A DNA stretch of 64,000 bases. It comes from Corylus avellana. Lineage: Eukaryota; Streptophyta; Magnoliopsida; Fagales; Betulaceae. The DNA lies in contig NC_081548.1 in assembly GCF_901000735.1 (NCBI RefSeq), positions 4,340,001 to 4,404,000 of the forward strand, written 5' to 3'. Shown here one piece after another: positions 1-8,697 of the stretch. Position 1 is the first letter of the stretch. Each line of letters starts with the position of its first letter. The position numbers were made by a program, and so were the translations under genes. A model generated the notes under the pieces. That model was not told the DNA's origin, ran no database searches, and saw only the letters and a list, made by a program, of their open reading frames with translations.

Positions 1-310
1 TTTCTACCACGTCGCCATATGGTGATGTGGCAAATTGGCACGTTACTAAAATGTTTATTGACGTGTCAATTTGGCACGTCAATAAAATGCCACTTCAATA
101 ACCATCAATTTTCATTTTTTGAGGGGAAAAAAAAAACCCCTTCACTATACCTAATTAAATATTCTTAAATTCAAATGAACTAGAGATAATCTTAATTCTT
201 GCTAGGTGGCCATTTATGAGGGTTAGTGGAATAGATGAAGATAGCGGTTGTTCTTTACATTAAAACATGACTCCCAAGTCTTGGAAAAGAAAACAGAACA
301 ATTGGATTAG
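1..310. other. AT-rich flank without a gene
   Basis: No open frame or RNA gene is recognisable here. A short direct repeat involving the words GTGGCAAATTGGCACGT and GTGTCAATTTGGCACGTC lies at about 26-85. The last five bases, ATTAG (306-310), are the left target-site duplication of the retrotransposon that follows. Confidence 0.5.
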
Positions 311-983
311 TGTTGATAATGGCTCAAATTGTCAATAAGTGTGAAGATAATTGCTGGAAAATATCAATATTCAAGTTAGTGGGCTCAAGTCATATTTATC
401 TATAAGAGGATAAGGTTAGTTTTAAAATGAGTCAAAGAACAACTGGAATTTGATTTTTGGAGAAAACGTGTGTGGATAAACATGTGGGTTGCAATGCTTA
501 TCTTCATCATGAAAAGACTTTGTATTCATGATGGTTTCGTTTTCCCAGTAGCAATTGGATTAAAATTGTTCTCCTATTTTTGTGATTAGCCATTATAAAA
601 GGACATGCAGTCCTTGGTTAAGTGGGGATCCGAAAATTCAAATTGGTGAGAGCACTTTGTGACATTTACAAAGTGTAGAGAGTTTTTCTTTACTGGGTAT
701 TTGAGAAGGACAGTTGAGTGGGGTGTACAAGGGGTTAAGGGCTTGGGTTTGGGATATTAAACTTGAGCGGTTCAGGCTTGTACCATTGTACTCAATATTT
801 CTCAATAGTAAAGAAGGAGACCGGATCACGTCTCGTGGACGTAGGCATATTGCCGAACCACGTAAACTATTTGTGTACATGTGTGATTGGTGTGTGTTCT
901 CGTGTGTTTTCCTTCCAAACTTGTCTTTCGCATAAAGGGCTGGTGGGAAATTGGTAACCAATTAATTATCAATTTTCCCAACA
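311..983 (+). repeat. 5' LTR of the gag-only Copia element
   Basis: The LTR runs from TGTTGATAATGG to TTTTCCCAACA. A TATA-like box (TATAAAAGG) starts at 594, which would place the transcript start some 30 bases further on. The sequence matches 2236-2908 almost perfectly. Confidence 0.92.
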
Positions 984-985
984 AT

Positions 986-997
986 TGGTATCAGAGC
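986..997 (+). promoter_or_regulatory. Primer-binding site (initiator Met-tRNA type)
   Basis: TGGTATCAGAGC lies two bases after the end of the 5' LTR. This is the common PBS of plant Copia elements, complementary to the 3' end of initiator methionine tRNA, and is where minus-strand DNA synthesis would start. Confidence 0.9.
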
Positions 998-1028
998 TAG
1001 GTTGCGGATTTCTACTCGTTAAGAAGAA

Positions 1029-1823
1029 ATGCAGTCCTTGAAGTTTGGGATTGAAAGGTTCGACGGGAGAATGAACTTTGGCTTGTGGCAAATACAAGTC
1101 AAGGACATCCTAATCCAATCTGGGCTACACAAAACGTTGAAAGGTATACCCACGTCTAGTTCCAGTGATGGTGCCGGAAAATCAGGTACTAGCGACGTGG
1201 ATTGGGAAGATTTGGATCTGAGGGCTGCGAGTTCTATTCGGTTGTGTCTGGCTAAGAACGTCCTTGCTAACATGCAAGGGACGTCAACGGCAAAGGAGCT
1301 TTGGGAGAAGCTTGAGGAGATGTATCAGACGAAGGGAATCTCTAACCGGGTGTACCTGAAGGAGCAGTTTCATACACTGCGAATGGCTGAGGGTGCGACT
1401 ATTTCAGATCATTTGAGTGTTCTCAATGGAATCGTCTCTGAACTCGAAGCTCTAGGAGTTAAAATGGACGATGAAGATAAGGCCTTGAGGCTTATCTTGT
1501 CTCTTCCGTCTTCCTATGAACATATGAAGCCAATTTTGATTTATGGGAAGGAGAAGATTTTCTTCTCAGAAGTTACCAGCAAACTTTTGTCAGAGGAAAG
1601 AAGGCTGAGTGGTGGACAAAATTCTACACCTGAGAACTCGGCGTTGGTAGTTGCAAACTGGAAGAAAAAGAACCCTATGAAGGGAAATCTTGTATGCTGG
1701 GGTTGCGGGAAATCTGGACACCTTAAAAGAAGTTGTCCAAAAAGAGGAGCGGATTCAGCAGATTGCTCCAAAAACGCTAATATTGTTTCTCTCGTTACAG
1801 AGAGAGATGATGATGTTCTTTGA
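1029..1823 (+). CDS. Copia Gag protein (UBN2-type gag plus zinc knuckle)
   Basis: An intact 264-residue frame whose ATG lies about 30 bases after the primer-binding site. The N-terminal and central part (about residues 5-200) looks like the plant Copia gag domain (UBN2/DUF4219 families), with the usual opening word FDGRMNFGLWQ and a central segment around ELWEKLEEMY. A CCHC zinc knuckle, CWGCGKSGHLKRSC, lies near residues 223-236 and should bind the element's RNA. In a full Copia element this frame continues into protease and polymerase. Here it stops at TGA after DDDVL, and only about 400 bases of non-coding or decayed sequence follow. The protein could form virus-like particles that package this RNA, with enzymes supplied by another element. 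The frame is unbroken, in keeping with recent activity. Confidence 0.9.
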   Translation: MQSLKFGIERFDGRMNFGLWQIQVKDILIQSGLHKTLKGIPTSSSSDGAGKSGTSDVDWEDLDLRAASSIRLCLAKNVLANMQGTSTAKELWEKLEEMYQTKGISNRVYLKEQFHTLRMAEGATISDHLSVLNGIVSELEALGVKMDDEDKALRLILSLPSSYEHMKPILIYGKEKIFFSEVTSKLLSEERRLSGGQNSTPENSALVVANWKKKNPMKGNLVCWGCGKSGHLKRSCPKRGADSADCSKNANIVSLVTERDDDVL

Positions 1824-2224
1824 TAAGGGCATGTACATCCTCTAGCATGACCGCTAAAAATGTCAGGATAATGGATGTGTTTTATTAGCGGGTCCACATT
1901 TGCATACGAGACATTGGTTTGGTTTTTTTTATGTCAGGTATGTGGTGGAAAAGGGTGTCGATGGCTGATGAACTTCCGGGGGAACCAAACATGGAAGTTG
2001 CACCATATTTTTTAGCAGGATTTTTTCGACATGTGCCAAAAATGAAAATTCTTGGAATGGTTTAATTCTAAGTGCATGTGCTCTTTATGGTGGAGCATGA
2101 TAATTCTTGTGGAATTATTACTGTTGGTGTAGACAGTGTTTTGCAAGACATCCTAGGGCGTGGGGATGGGCATCGGTCAAGATGCGGACTTGAGGTCTCA
2201 AGTGGAGGTTGCCAAATTTTCGCC

Positions 2225-2235
2225 AAGGTGGAGAT
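2225..2235 (+). promoter_or_regulatory. Polypurine tract
   Basis: AAGGTGGAGAT directly precedes the TG of the 3' LTR. This is the typical Copia polypurine tract that primes plus-strand DNA. Confidence 0.85.
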
Positions 2236-2908
2236 TGTTGATGATGGCTCAAATTGTCAATAAGTGTGAAGATAATTGCTGGAAAATATCAATATTCAAG
2301 TTAGTGGGCTCAAGTCATATTTATCTATAAGAGGATAAGGTTAGTTTTAAAAGGAGTCAAAGAACAACTGGAATTTGATTTTTGGAGAAAACGTGTGTGG
2401 ATAAACATGTGGGTTGCAATGCTTATCTTCATCATGAAAAGACTTTGTATTCATGATGGTTTCGTTTTCCCAGTAGCAATTGGATTAAAATTGTTCTCCT
2501 ATTTTTGTGATTAGCCATTATAAAAGGACATGCAGTCCTTGGTTAAGAGGGGATCCGAAAATTCAAATTGGTGAGAGCACTTTGTGACATTTACAAAGTG
2601 TAGAGAGTTTCTCTTTACTGGGTATTTGAGAAGGACAGTTGAGTGGGGTGTACAAGGGGTTAAGGGCTTGGGTTTGGGATATTAAACTTGAGCGGTTCAG
2701 GCTTGTACCATTGTACTCAATATTTCTCAATAGTAAAGAAGGAGACCGGATCACGTCTCGTGGACGTAGGCATATTGCCGAACCACGTAAACTATTTGTG
2801 TACATGTGTGATTGGTGTGTGTTCTCGTGTGTTTTCCTTCCAAACTTGTCTTTCGCATAAAGGGCTGGTGGGAAATTGGTAACCAATTAATTATCAATTT
2901 TCCCAACA
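2236..2908 (+). repeat. 3' LTR of the gag-only Copia element
   Basis: This is a 673 bp direct copy of 311-983, ending TTTTCCCAACA and followed by the ATTAG target duplication. Visible differences from the left LTR include A/G near the start, T/G in AAAATGAGTC versus AAAAGGAGTC, and T/C in the GTTTTTCTT stretch. Confidence 0.92.
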
Positions 2909-3031
2909 ATTAGTAATAAAAAAGTAACCAATTAGTAGCATTTGTTTTGGCATAAAATGACAACCTCATTTGTTTCGGTGTACGTAACACATTTTCGTTA
3001 ATTGAAAATATTTTTGATACAAAAAATTAGG

Positions 3032-3032
<1 letters not shown>

Positions 3033-3067
<35 letters not shown>
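3033..3067. repeat. (TA)n microsatellite
   Basis: An uninterrupted run of about 17 TA units in non-genic sequence. It is a likely polymorphic marker and a site of polymerase slippage. Confidence 0.9.
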
Positions 3068-3069
<2 letters not shown>

Positions 3070-3461
3070 CCATGTACTCTAAAGAGTTGCAAGGAAGAAA
3101 ATGAAACGACAAAAAAGAGATGCAGAAGAAAAGAGTGTCAAAATAGAAGGTTTTAAGTGTAAGATTGAGATCTAGTGCAATGTCTGCCTATATTGCTTGC
3201 AATTTAGGCCATCAATTGTAAAAGAGCCCTTGTGAGGTCCACTTGCTCAAGCAGGTAGGCTCCACCGCTCCATAAAGGTTCCTCTCACAATAGTCTGCTA
3301 TAAGGTGTAGAAAAACAATAGAAAATAGTTTACGCAAATGAGAATACAACATTTTTTCTTAGTCAACCGAAAATATTTTTCAAGTTTACTAATATTTTTA
3401 CGCTGCACCAAACACACAAAAATTAAGAAAACCTTTTTCGAAAAATATTTTACACTGAAAC

Positions 3462-3853
3462 TATTAGAATATATGGAAAATATATTATATTTTCCATATA
3501 TTCTATAATTATGCTGATATTAAAATATTCTTTATTTATGGGTTGATTGTAATCATATATTGTTGAAATAATGATTATGGGGGAATATAAGCGGAAGCAA
3601 TATAGATAATAAACACAAAGAACTTACGGGTGGTTCGGTGTTAGACACCTACGTCCACCACTCGGAATACCCCTAAGGGCTACATTGTGCTCATTAACTT
3701 AATTTGTCTAAATATAAGTTTGGTAATCAAATCTCCTTGATTTGATTACAATCACAATATATGATTACAATCAACCCATAAATAAAGAATATTTTAATAT
3801 CAGCATAATTATAGAATATATGGAAAATATAATATATTTTCCATATATTCTAA
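3462..3853 (-). repeat. 3' LTR with an inverted LTR-start fragment fused to its end
   Basis: On the minus strand the unit starts TGTTAGAATATATGG at 3853 and reaches a normal-looking LTR end, ATTATTTCAACA, near 3563. It then continues into about 100 bases that are the reverse complement of its own start. This makes a strong fold-back between about 3462-3562 and 3750-3853. Confidence 0.75.
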
Positions 3854-4019
3854 CATCCCCCCTCAAACTCAAGGTGGAATATTCTGGAACCTTGAGTTTG
3901 AAATCCGAAACAATGATGACGGCGGTGGTGGAGGCAAGGAACGGGCCGTAGATGATGACGACTACCGGAAGAGATAGAGGCTGGCGGGCGGCTAGCGACT
4001 GCGGCAGATGGCTGGTGAA

Positions 4020-4400
4020 TGCAGATTCAAAAGGCCTGACAACGGGCCAAACTCCAAAATGGGCCGACAACAGGCCAGGGCTGACAATGAGCCAAACTTC
4101 AAAAGGGCCCGACAACGGGCTAGGGCTGACAACGAGCCAAAAAATAAAATGGGCCGACAACAGGCCAAGGCTGACAACGAGCCAAAAATAAAAAAGGGCC
4201 GACAATGGGCCAGGGCTGACAATGAGCCAAAATTAAAAAAGGGGCCGACTACTGGCCAGGGCTGACAACAGGCCAAGGCTGACAACGAGCCAAAAATAAA
4301 AAAGGGCCGACAACGGGCCAGGGCTGACAATGAGCCAAAATTAAAAAAGGGGCCGACTACTGGCCAGGGCTGACAATGAGCCAAAAATAAAAAGAAAATG
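4020..4400. repeat. Minisatellite, unit about 45 bp
   Basis: About eight imperfect head-to-tail units built from GGGCCGACAACGGGCCA, then GGGCTGACAATGAGCCA, then an A-rich spacer. Longer units of about 114 bp are also visible (4189-4300 against 4303-4390). The array lies inside the retroelement and gives long but meaningless open frames on both strands. Confidence 0.88.
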
Positions 4401-4499
4401 AGCCAACTTGGGCGGTTATCAGATCGGCACACCGCACCGAATCTGACCGGCGCGTGGCGCGCGTGATGTGGTCCACTTGGACTGCCTCTTCTTCCTTCC

Positions 4500-4690
4500 A
4501 ATTTTTTTTTTTTTTTACTTGGCTGACACCATCTCTTCTCTCTCTCCCTCTTCTTTTTTTTTTCTTTTTTTTTTTTCACTTGGCTGACACCTTCTCTTTT
4601 CTTCTTTTCTTCTTTTTCTTTTCTTTCTTTTCTCTCTCCTCACTCCATGCCACACGCAGCAATTTTTTTTTTTTTTTTTTTTTTCAACCT
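4500..4690. repeat. Pyrimidine-rich low-complexity tract
   Basis: T and CT runs with two copies of ACTTGGCTGACACC (around 4519 and 4578) inside the 2.15 kb retroelement. Nothing coding is supported. Confidence 0.75.
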
Positions 4691-5350
4691 TTCAACATAA
4701 CTTTAAAATACCCAACTCCCAAATCCTAATGATTTAGCAGAATTCACCCACAAAACCCAAAGATTCAGCAGAACTTACCCACAAAATCAATAGACGAAGG
4801 TGACCCACATCCCCATTGCATATTTTATAAACCTCATAGGTGGAGGAGCTTTTAAGGTCGTCTCTTAGCTATGTTACAGCGCCTGGCAGCCGTATAAATC
4901 ATCTCCCACAACTTGTAGTTTGCAATTTTGCTAGCTTTCTCGCACCTTTGATAAACCTTGGGATTTCTCTGCTTGCGACTGTGAACAGTATGCAGGCCAG
5001 TGAAGTGGAGGTCGGTTGCTGGCTGACGGTGGGTGGAGTCATGGCGTCTCGACTGAAGCCGGTGTTGGCTGTCAAGAGCAGAATCAGGCCGAAGCCGTGG
5101 CAACCGACGGGGAAGTGGATCTGGCCGGAGAAGTGGATCAACGAAAACTGGTGTTGGTTGTGTGTAGCCAGCGGTGGTGGGAGTCATCTGACGGCAACGC
5201 GGGTGTTGGCTATCAGGAGTATACAGGCCAGTGAATATCTGGATTGATTTGGGATTTGGTGGTTGTGGTTGAACCCGCAGAAACTTTGGGCGGAGCATGG
5301 TGGCCGGAGGTGGCACGTGATTATTGAAGACCACAAGAAATTGGCTGGAT

Positions 5351-5609
5351 GGTTCGGTGTTAGACATCTACGTCCACCACTCGGAATACCCCTAAGGGCT
5401 ACATTGTGCTCATTAACTTAATTTATCTACAATACAAAGGTCCCTATTTATAGGGTAATGTCTAAATATAAGTTTGGTAATCAAATCTCCTTGATTTGAT
5501 TACAATCACAATATATGATTACAATCAATCCATAAATAAAGAATATTTTAATATCAGCATAATTATAGAATATATGGAAAATATAATATATTTTCCATAT
5601 ATTCTAACA
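5351..5609 (-). repeat. 5' LTR (3'-truncated) of the 2.15 kb retroelement
   Basis: The sequence matches 3631-3853 but also has about 35 bases, including the TATAAATAGG promoter word (minus strand), that the other LTR lost. The LTR then diverges instead of reaching an ATTTCAACA end and a primer-binding site, so this end is rearranged. Confidence 0.75.
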
Positions 5610-6311
5610 TAAACAAATAGACTAGTTTTCATCAATGGGTTTCAAAAGAGCTTAAAAAAAAAATTCTGCTTCTCAATCAAAGGAAAATACGAGAAGACAA
5701 TCTTCTTCTAGCCAGCAAGCACTCTTCATGAAGAAAACTCTCGAGTTCAATTAATATTTTAAAATTTTGCATCCTAACTTGCAACAATAGATGCCGTCCA
5801 AATCCAACTGCCACGAGCAAATTAAACCTCTTTGTAATCTCGAGCAGAAGCAAAAGAAAACCATTAATTTTTATTTTTTTAAACTTCACTGAAAATCTCT
5901 GAATTTTCACCCGTTTTGAAATATTATTTTTCAATTTCAAAATCTCTCAATTTAATTTCTTAAATTTTTAATTGCTCTCAATTTGAACCTCTCTGATTTA
6001 ACAGTTAACTTTTAACAGCAAACCCTAAAAAGGCTAAAATACCCCTAATTTTATTTTTATTTTTTTTTTTAAAAAAAAAAGACTACGCGGATCTACCGTG
6101 ACCCATGGTGGGTCTCTGGCCAGAGACCCACATTGGTCACAAGCCAGAGACCCGGCTGTATCCCGGCCATAATTTTTTTATTTATTTATTTATTTTTTTA
6201 ATTTGGAAGTAAAGAGTAAATTTGGAACTTTCAAAAAAAGTCAGGGGTAAACATCATTATTTCACTTTTAATGTTTTAAAAGTGAAGTTTTTCCTTTTTT
6301 GTTTTTTTTTT

Positions 6312-6897
6312 ATTAATGGTTAAATACCTTTTTGCCCCATGTAATTTAAAAACTTTATTTATTATCTCTAGGATTTAATTTTTATCACAGAAAGTACCTC
6401 TTATTTACATAAAAACAGAGATGATACCTCTATCTAAATTCCATTCAAAATTTGACGAAAAACCACATTAGCACCATTAAAAAATTAATACATGTCCATA
6501 TACCTAATTAAAAATAAAAAATAATTTTTTTAGATTAAAAAATTGAAATTTGAAGGTAGTCATAGCCACTCCTTTGGCCATGGGGTGACCAGCCACCCCT
6601 CATCTAGCCGGATTGGAGGTGGTTTCACAAACCCAATGGGGGTGGCCGAGCCAACCCCAAATTCGGCCACCCCTATTTTGCTTCTTGAATGTGGTTCGAC
6701 CACTCCCAAATGGCCAAAAGTGCCCAATATATATTTTTTAATTAAATTAAATTATTTTAATGTTTTTAATTTAAAAAAATTATTTTTTATTTTTAATTAG
6801 ATATATGGACACATGTCAATTTTTTTAATGATGCTGACGTGGCTTTCCGTTAAGTTTTAAACGGAAGTACCATCTCCGTACCCTTTTTATTAATCCT
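6312..6897. mobile_element. Fold-back MITE-like element (also at about 9600-10185)
   Basis: Inverted arms are visible: TACATGTCCATATACCTAAT with A/T-rich continuation (6490-6540) against ATTAGATATATGGACACATG (6795-6815). The centre is rich in GGTGGCC/GGCCACCCC words. No coding capacity is seen and a target duplication was not resolved. The same element is present in copy 2. Confidence 0.5.
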
Positions 6898-7446
6898 GGT
6901 TTTTCATGGAATTGAATTAAGTTATTTTATGATCCAAAACCAGGAATTTTGTTGGTAAAACTCATTAAACCTGCTTTAATGGCTGTGGAAGCCATAGAAT
7001 AGAAGCATATTTAAACCTCTAGGATATATTCCACAACTGGGGCTGAAACTATGAAAAGACATCTTAGGGTTTGTTTAAAAAATTGGAAGAACAAAAAGAA
7101 ACAAGCAGAAGACAATCACAAAGAAATATAGTGAAAAGAACTCAGGATTTGGCTGCCATATTTACATTCACCTACTTCCTGTCTTGAAGTAATTCTTGGT
7201 TACAGCTGATGATGTGCTAGTTTAAACTTTACAAAAACAGGTTCCATAAAACCCAACTCAAGATCATAAAGACTATGAACAAAGATTTCAAAAATTTTGT
7301 GGAAATGATATTAATGGACATGAGAGAGGATTAAAGATAGGCATCAGGCAGAAACTCATGGAGTAAATGAGATATCCAGATGACACTTCCATCTGGAAAG
7401 TATACCTGTTTTTTGGCAGTCCCCTTTGCAGTATCCAACAGCCATT

Positions 7447-8371
7447 TTATCTTTCGAAAAGTGTTTTGAGCAGTTTTGGGGAAGACAAAGCCGCCACAGA
7501 TTTAAACTGCAACAACAAAAATTTCATTAGAGAAAAGGAAATTCTAAAAAGTATAATATGTTTTAAACTAATCCTTCAAGATCAGTCATGAAAGCCAAGA
7601 ACAAAATGCAGGTCCAAAGGAACTCTATAACAAAGCATGCATGAGTTTTTCTGTGTATTTTGTTCTATTTGTTTGTTACCTTCTGTTGCCTATACTTCAT
7701 GCGTATGACACTCAGAGAACAACCGTTGGTGTTCAACTGTAAAGCTTGTATAGCAAGAACTATGGTTTTCAAATCTGATGCCTTGTAAGAGGTATAGTGT
7801 TCTAGAGTTGGATTCTGCCAGACGCATAAACAAGGTCATATTTCCAGCATATAACTTAGTACACAATAAGTAAACAGATTAAAGGAGAAATTGCGAACCC
7901 ATGGGTTGTTTGACTGATCTAAAGTCCATCTGGCAAGAAATACAGCCGATGCAGCTATGGCAGAGGGAAGGAAATTCAGAAAGCCATAGTCAATTAACGT
8001 TGATTCGGCTAGATAGTTCGCCAAGTACTCCAGTTCTAGACTAGGGATCTGCAAATTTTCATTTACATACGTAAAAATTAGGTTTTACTATTCCGAAAAT
8101 CCAAATCTAATGCGCATAGCATTTCCCAAACCAAGGCTAGGGATGACTGAATCCAATTATGTTACCTTGTAAGAAGCTTGTGCTGCTCGAAGAAATCGCC
8201 TGAAAACAGGAAATCTTAAAAATGCATTATGAATTTGAAAAAACATACTGAAATTATCAGGAATATTGATGCCAACATCTAATAAGCAAAGTACCTTAGA
8301 AAAGTTTTTGTGGTGGGGGAAAATAGTTGATAGCCCAAATATTTCAATACTTGAATCTCCAGCTCCAATAC
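7447..8371 (-). pseudogene. Duplicate of cyclin exons 7-11 (3' fragment)
   Basis: Five exons identical in arrangement to the last five of the cyclin gene. On the minus strand they are 8295-8371, 8166-8199, 7899-8048, 7680-7814 and 7447-7506, with the stop at 7447. They encode the C-terminal cyclin fold (LELEYLANYLAESTLIDYGF and onward). There are no exons 1-6, because the block stops at the N gap. If the duplication is real, this is a 5'-truncated, presumably untranslated gene fragment. If it is an assembly overlap, it is the same exons shown twice. I favour the second reading. Confidence 0.8.
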
Positions 8372-8597
8372 CTGCCAATACTTTGATTAGGAAGGCAAAG
8401 ATTTTGGCAGGTGAAGAATAGGAAACGTTGAGAATATTTCTAATACTGAAAGTGGTTTTCAACCTGCTAGCAATTCTGATACTTAAAAGATCATCTCTTC
8501 ATCAGTCACATTGGATTGGAATATCTAAATCTCTATGAAACTTTAAAACTATGACCAGGCCATAAAAGTGAAGCAACTAGACATCTTTAGAATTAAA

Positions 8598-8697
8598 NNN
8601 NNNNNNNNNNNNNNNNNNNNNNNNNNNNNNNNNNNNNNNNNNNNNNNNNNNNNNNNNNNNNNNNNNNNNNNNNNNNNNNNNNNNNNNNNNNNNNNNN
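8598..8697. other. Assembly gap (100 N)
   Basis: Exactly 100 N, the conventional size for a gap of unknown length. Sequence on the left stops inside a cyclin intron. Sequence on the right restarts about 3.2 kb upstream in the same locus, in a region already shown at 3253. Confidence 0.99.

Larger units (their letters stand above)
311..2908 (+). mobile_element. Non-autonomous Copia-type LTR retrotransposon with gag only (TR-GAG type)
   Basis: Two direct 673 bp LTRs (311-983 and 2236-2908) begin with TG and end with CA. The element is flanked by a perfect 5 bp target duplication, ATTAG (306-310 and 2909-2913). A primer-binding site matching initiator Met-tRNA (TGGTATCAGAGC) follows the left LTR, and a purine-rich tract precedes the right one. 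The internal part encodes a Gag protein but has no protease, integrase, reverse transcriptase or RNase H. This layout matches the TR-GAG class of plant elements, which need a partner element for reverse transcription. I count about four mismatches between the LTRs, so the insertion is young. Direction is plus, set by PBS, PPT and gag. Confidence 0.93.
3462..5609 (-). mobile_element. Rearranged non-autonomous LTR retroelement, minus orientation
   Basis: The insertion is defined by comparison with the empty site in copy 2 (8902-8906, GAAAC). It is flanked by GAAAC (3457-3461) and TAAAC (5610-5614), a 5 bp duplication with one change. Read on the minus strand, a G-rich polypurine tract (3854-3870) is followed by an LTR start, TGTTAGAATATATGG, at 3853. 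The other LTR, at 5351-5609, contains a TATAAATAGG box that the left one lacks because of a deletion of roughly 35 bp. The left end (3462-3562) is an inverted copy of the LTR start, so the two outer ends are inverted repeats of each other. No gag or polymerase is visible. The interior has a GC-richer stretch (4840-5340) without a recognisable protein, plus a minisatellite. Confidence 0.8.
3253..8597. repeat. Copy 1 of a large duplicated block (contains the cyclin 3' end)
   Basis: This block repeats at 8698-11885 with only scattered single-base changes. The offset is about 5445 before, and 3288-3293 after, the 2148 bp element at 3462-5609, which only this copy carries. The block ends exactly at the assembly gap, in mid-intron of the cyclin gene. 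The block is not a transposon: it contains ordinary single-copy-like exons 7 to 11 of the cyclin. Confidence 0.93.

Noticed and set aside
638..961. 107-codon minus-strand frame, repeated at 2563-2886
   Set aside because: It lies antisense within both LTRs of the gag-only element and is duplicated only because the LTRs are. No family resemblance.
2072..2263. 63-codon frame before the 3' LTR of the gag-only element
   Set aside because: It overlaps the polypurine tract and the LTR start and shows no polymerase motif. Probably decayed pol or spacer.
3992..4579. 195-codon minus-strand frame with repeats such as GSLSALARCRPFF
   Set aside because: It is a direct reading of the 45 bp minisatellite and the adjacent T-rich tract. 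Open because the unit lacks stops in that frame.
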